DNA from: Aquifex aeolicus | GTDB taxonomy: Bacteria > Aquificota > Aquificia > Aquificales > Aquificaceae | Length of the DNA: 10,286 nucleotides | NCBI GenBank assembly: GCA_015662815.1 | Contig: DQTK01000149.1 | Span: forward strand, 1 to 10,286 | Direction of reading: 5' to 3' | Notes under the pieces: generated by a model | Databases searched by the model: none | The model's input: the letters and a program-made list of their open reading frames with translations, nothing else | Told to the model about the DNA's origin: nothing | Part shown: one piece after another, positions 1-6,256 of the stretch | Layout: each line of letters opens with the position of its first letter | Numbering within the stretch: position 1 is the stretch's first letter | Program-made: the position numbers and the translations under genes

Positions 1-87
1 GGAAATTATCTCGTAACCTAAATTCTCAAGAGCTTTAGCAAGCTCATCTACACCTTCTTTTTCGTAAACTGATATTAATGCTTTCAT
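1..87 (-). CDS. purH: Bifunctional IMP cyclohydrolase / AICAR formyltransferase, N-terminal fragment
   Basis: Only the first 29 codons lie in the window; the gene runs off the left edge. The peptide starts MKALISVYEKEGVDELAKAL and continues with an LGYEIIS strand. This is the typical opening of PurH, the first beta-alpha-beta of the MGS-like IMP cyclohydrolase domain (ALISVxxKxGxxxxAxxLxxxGxxIxSTGGT). PurH carries out the last two steps of purine synthesis, formylation of AICAR and closure to IMP, in the cytoplasm. The ATG at 85-87 is preceded directly by an in-frame TAA (88-90), so the start cannot lie further upstream. No Shine-Dalgarno sequence is visible before it; the upstream DNA is almost pure A/T. 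The gene diverges from the broken aldo/keto reductase. The family call is confident, although a stand-alone cyclohydrolase cannot be excluded from so short a piece. Confidence 0.85.
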   Translation of the reverse strand, partial: MKALISVYEKEGVDELAKALENLGYEIIS

Positions 88-126
88 TTAAAAAATTTTA
101 AAAATAAAATTTTAAATCATGATTTA
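88..126. promoter_or_regulatory. AT-rich repeat and palindrome block upstream of purH
   Basis: The sequence AAAATTTTAAA occurs twice as a direct repeat, at 92-102 and 106-116, with a 14-nt period. Each copy contains the self-complementary core AAAATTTT. They are followed by a perfect 14-bp palindrome, TAAATCATGATTTA, at 113-126. The block begins immediately upstream of the purH start codon and must contain or adjoin its promoter. A role as promoter, UP-like element or repressor operator is inference. The right end touches the point where recognisable aldo/keto reductase sequence begins. Confidence 0.4.
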
Positions 127-795
127 TTAGGTACGTATCTAGGCGAATTAGATGAAAAGACAGATGCAGGCTATTATCAAACGATTAAAACAGCCGTAGA
201 AAAAGGAGTAAATGTAATAGATATGGCAATTAATTACAGGTACATGGAGAGTGAAAGAGTTATAGGAAGAGTTTTGAGTGAAGTGGGAAGAGATAAAGCT
301 ATAGTTTCTGCAAAAGGCGGATATATTCCCTACGATGTAGATAGCAAAATAGACCCTAAAGACTATTTTGAAGAGAATTTTCTTAAAACGGGAATAATTG
401 ACATAAAGGAAATGACTCCTCAAGGACATTACTTAGGAAGGGAATTTATAAACTGGTGTTTCAATAAGAGTCTTGAAAATCTCAAAACTGATTACATAGA
501 TATTTACTTCCTTCACAATCCTGAGGAACAACTTCTTTATATAGAAAGGGAAAAGATTTAACGAGAAAATAAGGGAATGCTTTGAGCTTCTTGAGGAAAA
601 AGTGGAAAAAGGTAATCTCAAATACATTTCTTTAAACTTGATAATGACGTGCACGTAGCAATACAGTTTGTAAGAAGTACCCCGGGAGTGGGTAGTTTCC
701 TGATAGGAATGAGTAAAATCGAGCATCTCCTTGAAAACCTTAAAGTCCTTGAACTACCTGCGGTAGAAAGAGGAGAATTTTTTAACTCTTTTTAA
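121..795 (+). pseudogene. Decayed aldo/keto reductase
   Basis: Three segments of one aldo/keto reductase are visible. Segment 1 (121-558) begins LLGTYLGELDEKTDAGYY and runs through VIDMAINYRYMESE, VSAKGGY and DIYFLHNPEEQL, ending at a TAA (559-561). Segment 2 (about 554-640), in the next frame, reads RFNEKIRECFELLEEKVEKG. Segment 3, back in the first frame, reads DNDVHVAIQFVRSTPGV, then the cofactor-site region IGMSKIEHLLENLKVLELP, and stops at 793-795. The catalytic Asp, Tyr, Lys and His of the family can be placed in DMAINY, SAKGG and FLHNP. There is no ATG, GTG or TTG start in frame before the homology, so the usual N-terminal strand is missing. A frameshift lies near 555-560. About 90 residues expected between the helix after NEKIRE and the VHVAIQF segment are absent near 630-645. 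I infer a dead gene. A sequencing error could explain the frameshift, but not the deletion or the lost start. Confidence 0.85.
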
Positions 796-888
796 ATGAC
801 TTATGTTTAGTCTCGTAAGTCGTTGAAGTTCTTTGAAACTTTCCCTTTCCTTTGTTCTATTTTTATTTCATAATTGATTTTCAATAAA
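796..888 (+). promoter_or_regulatory. Intergenic leader and probable promoter region of dnaA
   Basis: This 93-bp gap separates the aldo/keto reductase remnant from dnaA. It holds an inverted repeat, GACTTA (798-803) with TAAGTC (816-821), and a second one, AAGTT (826-830) with AACTT (837-841). A TTGAAA at 833-838 resembles a -35 box, but no well-spaced -10 follows. CATAAT at 869-874 resembles a -10 without a good -35. No match to the DnaA box TTATCCACA is present here, so I do not call an origin. There is no clear Shine-Dalgarno sequence before the dnaA ATG. Confidence 0.35.
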
Positions 889-2085
889 ATGAATTTACAA
901 GCACTGATAAAAAAAATAGAAAGTGTAGACTCCTACGCGGGAGAATTTTTAAAAAAATTTGAAATAAAAACTAAAGATGGAAAATTTCTTTTTATAGCTC
1001 CCAACTCCGACTATAGGGAATGGTTAGAAACTCTACTGGAAGGTTTTTTAGAAGAAGATTTAAGAAACATTATAGAGATAAGAGAAAAGGAAGATAATGA
1101 AGAAAAAAGAATAGAAATCCATGGCTTTCTGAACCCGAGATATACTTTTGATAACTTTATAGTCGGGGAGGGAAATAGGTTTGCTTACGAAATAGTAAGG
1201 GAAGCTTTGGAAAACCTGGGTTATCTCTACAATCCCATATTCATATACGGGAGCGTAGGAACGGGGAAAACACACCTACTTCAGGCAATAGGGAATGAAG
1301 CAAAGAGAAGAGGCTATAGAGTTATCTATTCGTCTGCAAACGATTTCGCAGAGGAAATGGTTGAATACCTGAAGCACGGTAAAATTAACGAGTTTAGGAA
1401 TAAGTATAAGAGTGTTGATTTACTTCTCCTTGACGATGTTCAATTCCTTTCGGGAAAGGAAAGAACCCAGATAGAGTTTTTCAATATATTCAATGCTCTG
1501 TATCTTTTGGAAAAACAAATAATTCTCGCTTCCGATAGGCATCCGCAGAAACTCACCGATGTTTCCGATAGACTTGTAAGCAGGTTTGAGGGCGGGATTC
1601 TCGTAGAAATAGAGTTAGATACAAATACAAAGCTCAAAATTATCCGGGAGAAGCTAAAACAATACAACATAAAGACAAGCTCAGAATTGATTAATTTCCT
1701 GCTTCAAAATACAAAGAATGTCAGAGAAATAGAAGGAAAAATAAAACTTATAAAACTAAGAGGTTTCGAAAAACTTCCCGAAAGGAAAGAGAAAAATAAA
1801 TTGGAAAAAATCTTAGAATTCGTTGCTAATTACTACGCTTTAAAACCCGAAGAGTTGCTTTCGGATAAAAGGACAAGAAGAGTTAATGAGGCTAAACAAA
1901 TAGGAATGTATTTGTGCAGAAAGGTGTGCTCTGCTAGCCTAATAGAAATAGCAAGGGTATTCAGAAAAAAAGACCATACCACCGTTATCCACGCTATCAG
2001 AAAGGTAGAAGAAAGGAAGAAGAAGGACAGGAAGTTCAGGCACCTTGTAGGCTTTTTAGAAAAACAAGCGGTAGAAAAAATTTAA
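889..2085 (+). CDS. dnaA: Chromosomal replication initiator protein DnaA
   Basis: DnaA is the AAA+ ATPase that binds DnaA boxes at oriC, opens the duplex and helps load the DnaB helicase. The 398-residue product has a short N-terminal domain I (about 1-75) joined with almost no domain II linker to the AAA+ domain. Walker A is GSVGTGKT (121-128), Walker B is LLLLDDVQF (178-186), sensor 1 is around ASD (214-216), the box VII arginine is R232 in SRFEGG, and the sensor II arginine is R279 in NVREIEG. Domain IV carries the signature DHTTVIHAI (362-370) of the DNA-binding helix-turn-helix. The ATG at 889 is chosen because the protein then starts MNLQALIKK, as I recall for the A. aeolicus protein. 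An in-frame TTG at 874, just after a TAA, is the only other possible start and would add five residues. No dnaN, rpmH or gyrB is adjacent. Confidence 0.97.
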   Translation: MNLQALIKKIESVDSYAGEFLKKFEIKTKDGKFLFIAPNSDYREWLETLLEGFLEEDLRNIIEIREKEDNEEKRIEIHGFLNPRYTFDNFIVGEGNRFAYEIVREALENLGYLYNPIFIYGSVGTGKTHLLQAIGNEAKRRGYRVIYSSANDFAEEMVEYLKHGKINEFRNKYKSVDLLLLDDVQFLSGKERTQIEFFNIFNALYLLEKQIILASDRHPQKLTDVSDRLVSRFEGGILVEIELDTNTKLKIIREKLKQYNIKTSSELINFLLQNTKNVREIEGKIKLIKLRGFEKLPERKEKNKLEKILEFVANYYALKPEELLSDKRTRRVNEAKQIGMYLCRKVCSASLIEIARVFRKKDHTTVIHAIRKVEERKKKDRKFRHLVGFLEKQAVEKI

Positions 2086-2142
2086 GCTGAGCTTCCCCAT
2101 AGACTGAGTAGCTTATTAAGATATCTTTTTATATTTGTAAAG

Positions 2143-3099
2143 ATGGTCGAGCTAAAAACAGAAAAAAGGCTTTACTACTCTCTGAAGGATTACTTCCGGG
2201 AGAAATACGGAAAAAGGGTTCAAAAAATTACCGTAGCACTTCCTTTTACCTGCCCAAATAGAGATGGAACAAAGGGAAGGGGCGGATGCACTTACTGCTA
2301 TGAGGGTTCAAAACCTTCGATGCTTTCTCCTACCATTCCCTTGGAAGTGCAAATAAGGGAAGGAATTGAGAGAGCTAAAAGGAAGTACGGAGAGGATATA
2401 TACTTTACCATTTACTATCAATCTTATACCAACACTTACGCGGATATAGAAACGTTAAGAAGTGTTTACAACATAGCACTTAGGTTTAAGAATGTTGTAG
2501 GGATAGACATCGGTACGAGACCTGATTGTGCTCCCGAGGAAGTTTTAGAACTCCTTGATGAATACGCAAGTAAGGGACTGGAGGTTTGGATAGAATACGG
2601 ACTTCAGAGCGCCAATTTTGAGACTCTTAAAAAAATCAACAGACAACACGGAATCTCCGATTTTGTAGATGCAGTTCTGCGAACCAAAAGGAGGAATTTA
2701 AAAGTATGTGCCCACATGATAATAGGGCTTCCGGGAGAAAGTGAGGAGGACTTTATCGAAACTGCTAAACTGATAGCATCCCTTCCAGTAGATGGTATAA
2801 AAATACATCCGCTTCACGTAATAAAAGGTACATTAATGGAAAAACAATACTTTAACGGTGAATTCAAGGTTTTATCCATGGACGAATATGCTCAGTATTG
2901 TGCAGATGTGATTGAATTGCTTCCTCCCAACATGGTTGTTCACAGAATTACCGGAGAGACGGATGAGGAAAGATTAGTGGCTCCCCAATGGTGTACCTTT
3001 AAATATAAAAACGAAGTTATACAGAAAGTGAAAAAGGTTCTCGAACAAAGAGGTAGTTATCAGGGAATAAAGTATCCTTTTTATAAACACGGAGTTTAA
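2143..3099 (+). CDS. YhcC-type radical SAM protein (TIGR01212-like)
   Basis: This 318-residue protein is a radical S-adenosylmethionine enzyme. The cluster-binding cysteines lie in CPNRDGTKGRGGCTYC: C37, C49 and C52, a spacing of C-x11-C-x2-C rather than the classical Cx3Cx2C. That spacing together with the NRDGTxGxGGCxYC context is diagnostic of the YhcC/TIGR01212 family, which is related in sequence to the Elp3/MiaB group. Further family blocks are YYQSYTNTYA, GIDIGTRPDC, EYGLQS and the HMIIGLPGES loop. The reaction and substrate of this family are, to my knowledge, not established. The gene starts 57 bp after dnaA on the same strand, with only a weak purine stretch (AAAG) before the ATG. 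It may be cotranscribed with dnaA. Its stop overlaps the start region of the TPR gene. Confidence 0.9.
   Translation: MVELKTEKRLYYSLKDYFREKYGKRVQKITVALPFTCPNRDGTKGRGGCTYCYEGSKPSMLSPTIPLEVQIREGIERAKRKYGEDIYFTIYYQSYTNTYADIETLRSVYNIALRFKNVVGIDIGTRPDCAPEEVLELLDEYASKGLEVWIEYGLQSANFETLKKINRQHGISDFVDAVLRTKRRNLKVCAHMIIGLPGESEEDFIETAKLIASLPVDGIKIHPLHVIKGTLMEKQYFNGEFKVLSMDEYAQYCADVIELLPPNMVVHRITGETDEERLVAPQWCTFKYKNEVIQKVKKVLEQRGSYQGIKYPFYKHGV
3091..3094 (+). promoter_or_regulatory. Ribosome binding site for the small TPR gene
   Basis: GGAG lies inside the last codons of the radical SAM gene. It is 7 nt from the ATG at 3102 and only 4 nt from the ATG at 3099, so it favours the second ATG. Either start gives translational coupling with the upstream gene. 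Confidence 0.5.
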
Positions 3100-3101
3100 T
3101 G

Positions 3102-3338
3102 ATGTTCGGAAAGAAGGGTACCTTTAGTAAGATGGCTGAGAGTTTGGTTGAGAAGTTAGCACAAGAGCTGGAAGAAGAAGTAAAGAAAAGACCTAATGAC
3201 CCGGAACTCTTGTTTAAACTAGGGATAGCCTACGTAAGAACCGGAAAAATAGACAAAGCGAGAGAAGTTTATAAAAAATTAAAAAACATTAATAAAGAAA
3301 AAGCCAGTGAGTTACTGGATAGAATTTATGAGGTTTAA
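3102..3338 (+). CDS. Small single-TPR-repeat protein
   Basis: The product is about 78 residues, with a Lys/Glu-rich amphipathic N-terminal half. One clear tetratricopeptide unit follows, DPELLFKLGIAYVRTGKIDK and onward into AREVYKKLKNIN. The L-x2-G-x2-Y and A-x3-Y positions of the TPR consensus are present, and a capping helix EKASELLDRIYEV ends the protein. There is no signal peptide or membrane segment, so it is probably cytoplasmic. A lone TPR usually mediates a protein-protein contact; the partner is unknown. Two ATG codons stand side by side (3099 overlapping the previous stop as TAATG, and 3102); ribosome-site spacing favours 3102. The tight junction implies co-expression with the radical SAM gene. 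It converges with the membrane protein gene, 5 bp away. Confidence 0.8.
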   Translation: MFGKKGTFSKMAESLVEKLAQELEEEVKKRPNDPELLFKLGIAYVRTGKIDKAREVYKKLKNINKEKASELLDRIYEV

Positions 3339-3343
3339 TTAAC

Positions 3344-4279
3344 TTAATTTATATCATTTAGTTCACTTTCTATGTTTATTTTTGCCTCCTCAAATGTTAA
3401 TTTTTTATTAAACATATAGTTAAAAAACTTCATACCTATCCAAGCTATACCTAAAGGTATAAATATAACTTGGAGTAAAAGATATGTTAGATAGTAAAGT
3501 GTTAAAAAAAGTATGGCTTCTAAAAGTTCATTTTTATGATTGTAGATATTTACAAGTAAATCCTTAAAATATTTTGCTTTTTCTATGCTATTAGAAATAA
3601 AATTTTTACCCGTTTCAAATATATTCCAAAATCCTTCCTCATCTTTCTCCTCTATTTCTAGAAAGCTTTGAAGCTTTTCTTCGTTTTCTTTCAGGTTAAG
3701 GATATCTCTAATTATCGCTTGATTCTCTTTTATGGGAGGTTCTATATACTTTGTGTAGATATATTCATTTAGATATCCCGCAATAGGAATAACAAATCTT
3801 ATAAATGAAGCAATAAGAATTATTCTGATAATCTTTTTACTGTAAGGTTTAAACTTTTCTATCCATAATGTAATCATGAAAGCAAGTGATAGAAAAGCCA
3901 ATAGTTTTATGTAAAGATCTTTGATTACTATAAAACTTATTTTCATAAAACCAAGGGTTGCTATGGATAAAACCAGAAGTGATGAAAGCCTTTCAAGAGC
4001 ATCATCAACAGGATCAAGCAGTTGACCTACGCCTACATTAATAAGCGGTAAATCCAAGCTTGTATTTTGTAATACAGATATTACAGCGTTTGAACTTCTA
4101 ACTATTGCATATGTAGTCACAGCTTTAGCCAACGAGTTGTCTAAATATTCGTCTCCTAACCTATCTATAAAGGGAAAATTAAACTTGTAGTCATAACTTA
4201 ATACTCCGAAGAACATAGTAATAATGAAAAACGAAATAAGGGCTTTAATTAGAAACCTATTAGCGGATATGCCTCCCAT
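3344..4279 (-). CDS. Uncharacterised polytopic membrane protein, AT-rich
   Basis: I cannot name this 311-residue protein. A hydrophobic segment at residues 10-28 may be a signal anchor. Residues 29-97 form an extracytoplasmic-type region with two compact motifs, SSNAVISVLQNTSLD (62-76) and VGQLLDPVDDALERLS (84-99). Membrane segments follow at about 98-118, 122-141 and 149-170. A charged, Glu-rich, probably helical region spans 171-252, a long hydrophobic stretch 253-283, and a short charged tail ends the protein. From memory, proteins with similar AVISV-Q and GQ-LDP-D-ERxS blocks exist as unannotated membrane proteins in other bacteria; this is unverified. Base composition stands out: lines sampled across 3361-3720 give about 26% G+C by hand count, against about 42% in a sampled stretch of the radical SAM gene. 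Its ATG lies 3 nt after the ancestral stop of the rhodanese remnant, so it is the third gene of the queD operon. No clear ribosome site is visible. Confidence 0.75.
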   Translation of the reverse strand: MGGISANRFLIKALISFFIITMFFGVLSYDYKFNFPFIDRLGDEYLDNSLAKAVTTYAIVRSSNAVISVLQNTSLDLPLINVGVGQLLDPVDDALERLSSLLVLSIATLGFMKISFIVIKDLYIKLLAFLSLAFMITLWIEKFKPYSKKIIRIILIASFIRFVIPIAGYLNEYIYTKYIEPPIKENQAIIRDILNLKENEEKLQSFLEIEEKDEEGFWNIFETGKNFISNSIEKAKYFKDLLVNIYNHKNELLEAILFLTLYYLTYLLLQVIFIPLGIAWIGMKFFNYMFNKKLTFEEAKINIESELNDIN

Positions 4280-4282
4280 CTG

Positions 4283-4905
4283 CTAGTGATATATTCTACA
4301 ATCTTTAAAAGTTTCCCAAACGAATCTGTTTAATGGAAAGTTTAAATACTCCTACTCTCTTTTTGAAGCATTGTAAACTTTCATACCTTTATAACCCCAA
4401 ACGTCCATAACCCAGTATATGAATACCGCTCCAGTCCCACCGAAACAGAATAAAATAACCTCATCTTCTTTGTCTATACCCTGGTTTTCAAGGAAGTCTT
4501 TTGCGTATTCTGGAAAATCTATATAGAGCTTATCTGTTTCTTTATCCTTTTTTATCCACCATTCCCATGAAAGGGGAACTGAACAAGGAATATGTCCGTA
4601 TTTCTTTACTGCAGGAAACTTTCCTATACCCAAGTAAAACTCTGGTCTCTTTCCGTCAATTATGGGAATTTTTCCTATGTTTTCGTATTAATGCACCGGT
4701 TTTCCCATCCATTATTCTCCATTGCTCTTTATCCCGTTAGCCTGGCTCCGGGGATATGTCCCTCAAACAGGTAGCTCTGAATGTTTCCAAATTCCAGGAT
4801 AACTAAATTTTTATCTTTCAGATGTTCCTTCAACCATTCCGGGGAGACAAGCTTGGGTGCGGAGAAAGGAATTCCGTAAAGTAAGAGGATTAATAAAAAA
4901 TACAT
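4283..4905 (-). pseudogene. Broken exported rhodanese (sulfurtransferase)
   Basis: Reading down the minus strand, the start at 4905 gives a signal peptide (MYFLLILLLYGIPFSA) and then a rhodanese-like opening, KLVSPEWLKEHLKDK and FEGHIPGARLTG, ended by TAA at 4731-4729. In the +1 frame it continues DKEQWRIMDGKTGALI. In the third frame it resumes ENIGKIPIIDGKRPEFY, KKYGHIPCSVPLSWEWW and the catalytic loop FCFGGTGA with the putative persulfide cysteine (codon 4447-4445). A TAG at 4354-4352 stands where rhodaneses carry a Trp (SKRE-W-EY). Past it, the same frame reads EYLNFPLNRFVWETFKDCRI to a TAG at 4285-4283. Lesions are therefore a frameshift near 4735, a frameshift or deletion near 4688, and a nonsense codon. 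If the ancestor had two domains, most of domain 1 after GHIPGAR has been lost. Intact homologues would be exported sulfur-transfer enzymes. The C-terminal part from 4633 could still be made. Confidence 0.8.
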
Positions 4906-4909
4906 AAAT

Positions 4910-5398
4910 TTACTCCTCTTTGTATTCTGCCTTAGAGGTAGCAGTTTCCCAAAGGGTTACTTTGATTAATTTCACTTCACCAAGAAGATTTGCTTCTTCC
5001 AACTTTCTTTTTAAAAAATCGTAGAAAAACTTTGCTAACGCTTCCGCGGTAGGGCAAAATTCTACTGGGAAAATCTTCATAGCCCCATACCTTTCCGCAA
5101 CTTCTTTTAACTCGGGATACATAGGGTCATTAACATCTATTATGAAACTATGGTCTATTTTATCTATTAAATCCTTTAAAGCATTCTTTACATGGTAAAA
5201 ATCCATTACCATATCTTGTTCACTCAAAGTATCAGAACCTACAGTCACTTCTAAAACATAACTGTGTCCGTGAAGATTTACACACTTATTTATGGGTTTT
5301 TCCTTGGTAAATTGAGCCCCTCTTCCGTAAGTTAAATTTTGTTTCCAAACCCTATGTCCTGCTTCAAATCTAAAGGTTTTACTAATTTCCCACTTCAT
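4910..5398 (-). CDS. queD: 6-carboxy-5,6,7,8-tetrahydropterin synthase
   Basis: QueD converts 7,8-dihydroneopterin triphosphate to 6-carboxytetrahydropterin, the second step to preQ0 and queuosine in tRNA. The 162-residue protein shows the PTPS fold signature. Zinc-binding histidines are H15 in FEAGHRVW and H43/H45 in NLHGHSYVLEV, the catalytic cysteine is C39 in NKCVNLHGH, and the active-site histidine is H83 in KIDHSFIID. The CPTAEALAKFFYDFL block and the glutamate in VTLWETATSKAEY bind the pterin ring. A small insert around GRGAQFTKEKPINK precedes the catalytic Cys. Eukaryotic-type PTPS activity is the alternative, but a lone bacterial copy of this length is most likely QueD. The gene heads a minus-strand operon with the rhodanese remnant (4 nt after its stop) and the membrane protein. 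It diverges from lgt with 32 bp between the start codons. Confidence 0.92.
   Translation of the reverse strand: MKWEISKTFRFEAGHRVWKQNLTYGRGAQFTKEKPINKCVNLHGHSYVLEVTVGSDTLSEQDMVMDFYHVKNALKDLIDKIDHSFIIDVNDPMYPELKEVAERYGAMKIFPVEFCPTAEALAKFFYDFLKRKLEEANLLGEVKLIKVTLWETATSKAEYKEE
4913..4920 (-). promoter_or_regulatory. Ribosome binding site of the rhodanese remnant
   Basis: AAGAGGAG on the minus strand covers the last codons of queD and lies 7 nt from the ATG at 4905. It fixes the original start of the rhodanese and shows translational coupling to queD. The site remains intact although the gene behind it is broken. Confidence 0.65.
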
Positions 5399-5430
5399 GA
5401 TATCTTTAGAATTATAAAAGGAGGATTAGA
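5399..5430. promoter_or_regulatory. Compact divergent region between queD and lgt
   Basis: Only 32 bp separate the two start codons. On the plus strand, a perfect AAGGAGG (5418-5424) stands 6 nt before the TTG start of lgt. On the minus strand, TATAAT (5416-5411) is a consensus -10 hexamer for queD; a start site about 7 nt on would leave a 5' leader of only about six bases. No good -35 is seen 16-18 bp upstream. Any lgt promoter must overlap the queD coding region. The hexamer may be chance in AT-rich DNA. Confidence 0.4.
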
Positions 5431-6243
5431 TTGTTCCCAGAAGTGATATCAGTTTTTGGGTTAAAAATAAGTCTCTACGGTATATTAGTTACCCTGGGAG
5501 TGGTCCTGGGGTACTTCCTCGTACTAAAATTGGCAAAAAGAGAGAAGCTTGACCCGAAAGCTATAGAAAATAGCTTTTTTCTGGCTATGCTTTTTGGAAT
5601 TGTTGGAGCGCGTATAGCCTATGTCGCAGAACACCCTTACGAATTTAGAAATTTAATAGATTACATAGCTATATGGAAAGGAGGAGTTTCCTTTTACGGA
5701 GGATTGATAGGGGGAATTGTAGGAGCTCTTATAGGTATAAAAATTTTCAGGTTGCCTCTTTGGAAGTCGGCGGATATTGCTGCTCCTGCAATAGCTTTGG
5801 CTCACTTTTTCGGGAGACTCGGGTGTACAAGTGTAGGATGCTGTTATGGAAAACCGTTTCCTTATGCAACGAGTAATGAGGTAGGTATTCACTTTACCGA
5901 TAAATTCCCTTTTTTCTATATAGTTTTCCCTAAAGGAGCTATAGCTCCACCTTTCACTCCTCTATATCCAACTCAACTTATGGAAGCTCTGGGAAATTTA
6001 CTGATATTTTTAATACTTTTAATTTTGTATAAGAAAAAGCCTTACAATGGATTTGTATTTGCCCTTTATCTGCTTCTCTACGGAACTCAGAGATTTTTCT
6101 TAGAGTTTTACAGGGGAGTAACTCCTCCCATTCCTGCGATAGGGCTTACTTGGAATCAAATAGTTTCTATAATCCTTATAATAGGAGCCATCTTTCTTAT
6201 AGTCCTTTTACGGAAAGTTCACTTTGAAGAAAAGGCTATATGA
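5431..6243 (+). CDS. lgt: Phosphatidylglycerol-prolipoprotein diacylglyceryl transferase
   Basis: Lgt moves a diacylglyceryl group from phosphatidylglycerol to the lipobox cysteine of prolipoproteins in the inner membrane, the first step of lipoprotein maturation. The 270-residue protein has about seven membrane segments, as the family does. Visible blocks are SLYGILVTLGVVLGY (14-28), GARIAYV (59-65), SFYGGLIGG (87-95), FGRLGCTSVGCCYG (127-140), YPTQLMEALGNL (179-190) and YGTQRFFLEFYRG (217-229), which keep the essential arginines of the RLG and QRFFLE motifs. The first block has Tyr where E. coli Lgt has His (HGGL), and the RLG motif continues Cys-rich instead of NFING. TTG is the start: the SD AAGGAGG is 6 nt away and the protein then begins MFPEVISVFGLKISLYG, as usual for Lgt. 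The glycosyltransferase gene follows after 13 bp. Confidence 0.93.
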   Translation: MFPEVISVFGLKISLYGILVTLGVVLGYFLVLKLAKREKLDPKAIENSFFLAMLFGIVGARIAYVAEHPYEFRNLIDYIAIWKGGVSFYGGLIGGIVGALIGIKIFRLPLWKSADIAAPAIALAHFFGRLGCTSVGCCYGKPFPYATSNEVGIHFTDKFPFFYIVFPKGAIAPPFTPLYPTQLMEALGNLLIFLILLILYKKKPYNGFVFALYLLLYGTQRFFLEFYRGVTPPIPAIGLTWNQIVSIILIIGAIFLIVLLRKVHFEEKAI

Positions 6244-6256
6244 TAGACTATGAATT

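Noticed and set aside
148..429. Minus-strand open frame opposite the aldo/keto reductase remnant
   Set aside because: Its Phe/Tyr/Ser-rich product looks like translated antisense, and the plus strand explains the sequence.
1985..1993. TTATCCACG, one mismatch from the DnaA box, inside dnaA; TTATCCACC also occurs at 4552-4560
   Set aside because: The first encodes the invariant TVIHAI segment of DnaA and is explained by coding constraint; the second is isolated within the rhodanese remnant. No cluster forms, so there is no support for an origin.
2084..2094. AAGCTGAGCTT palindrome at the dnaA stop as a terminator
   Set aside because: The stem would be only five base pairs with a one-base loop, and it is followed by CCCC rather than a T run.
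4501..4774. Plus-strand open frames opposite the rhodanese region
   Set aside because: They have no family motifs and no ribosome sites. The minus strand carries clear though broken rhodanese homology, so these are antisense shadows.
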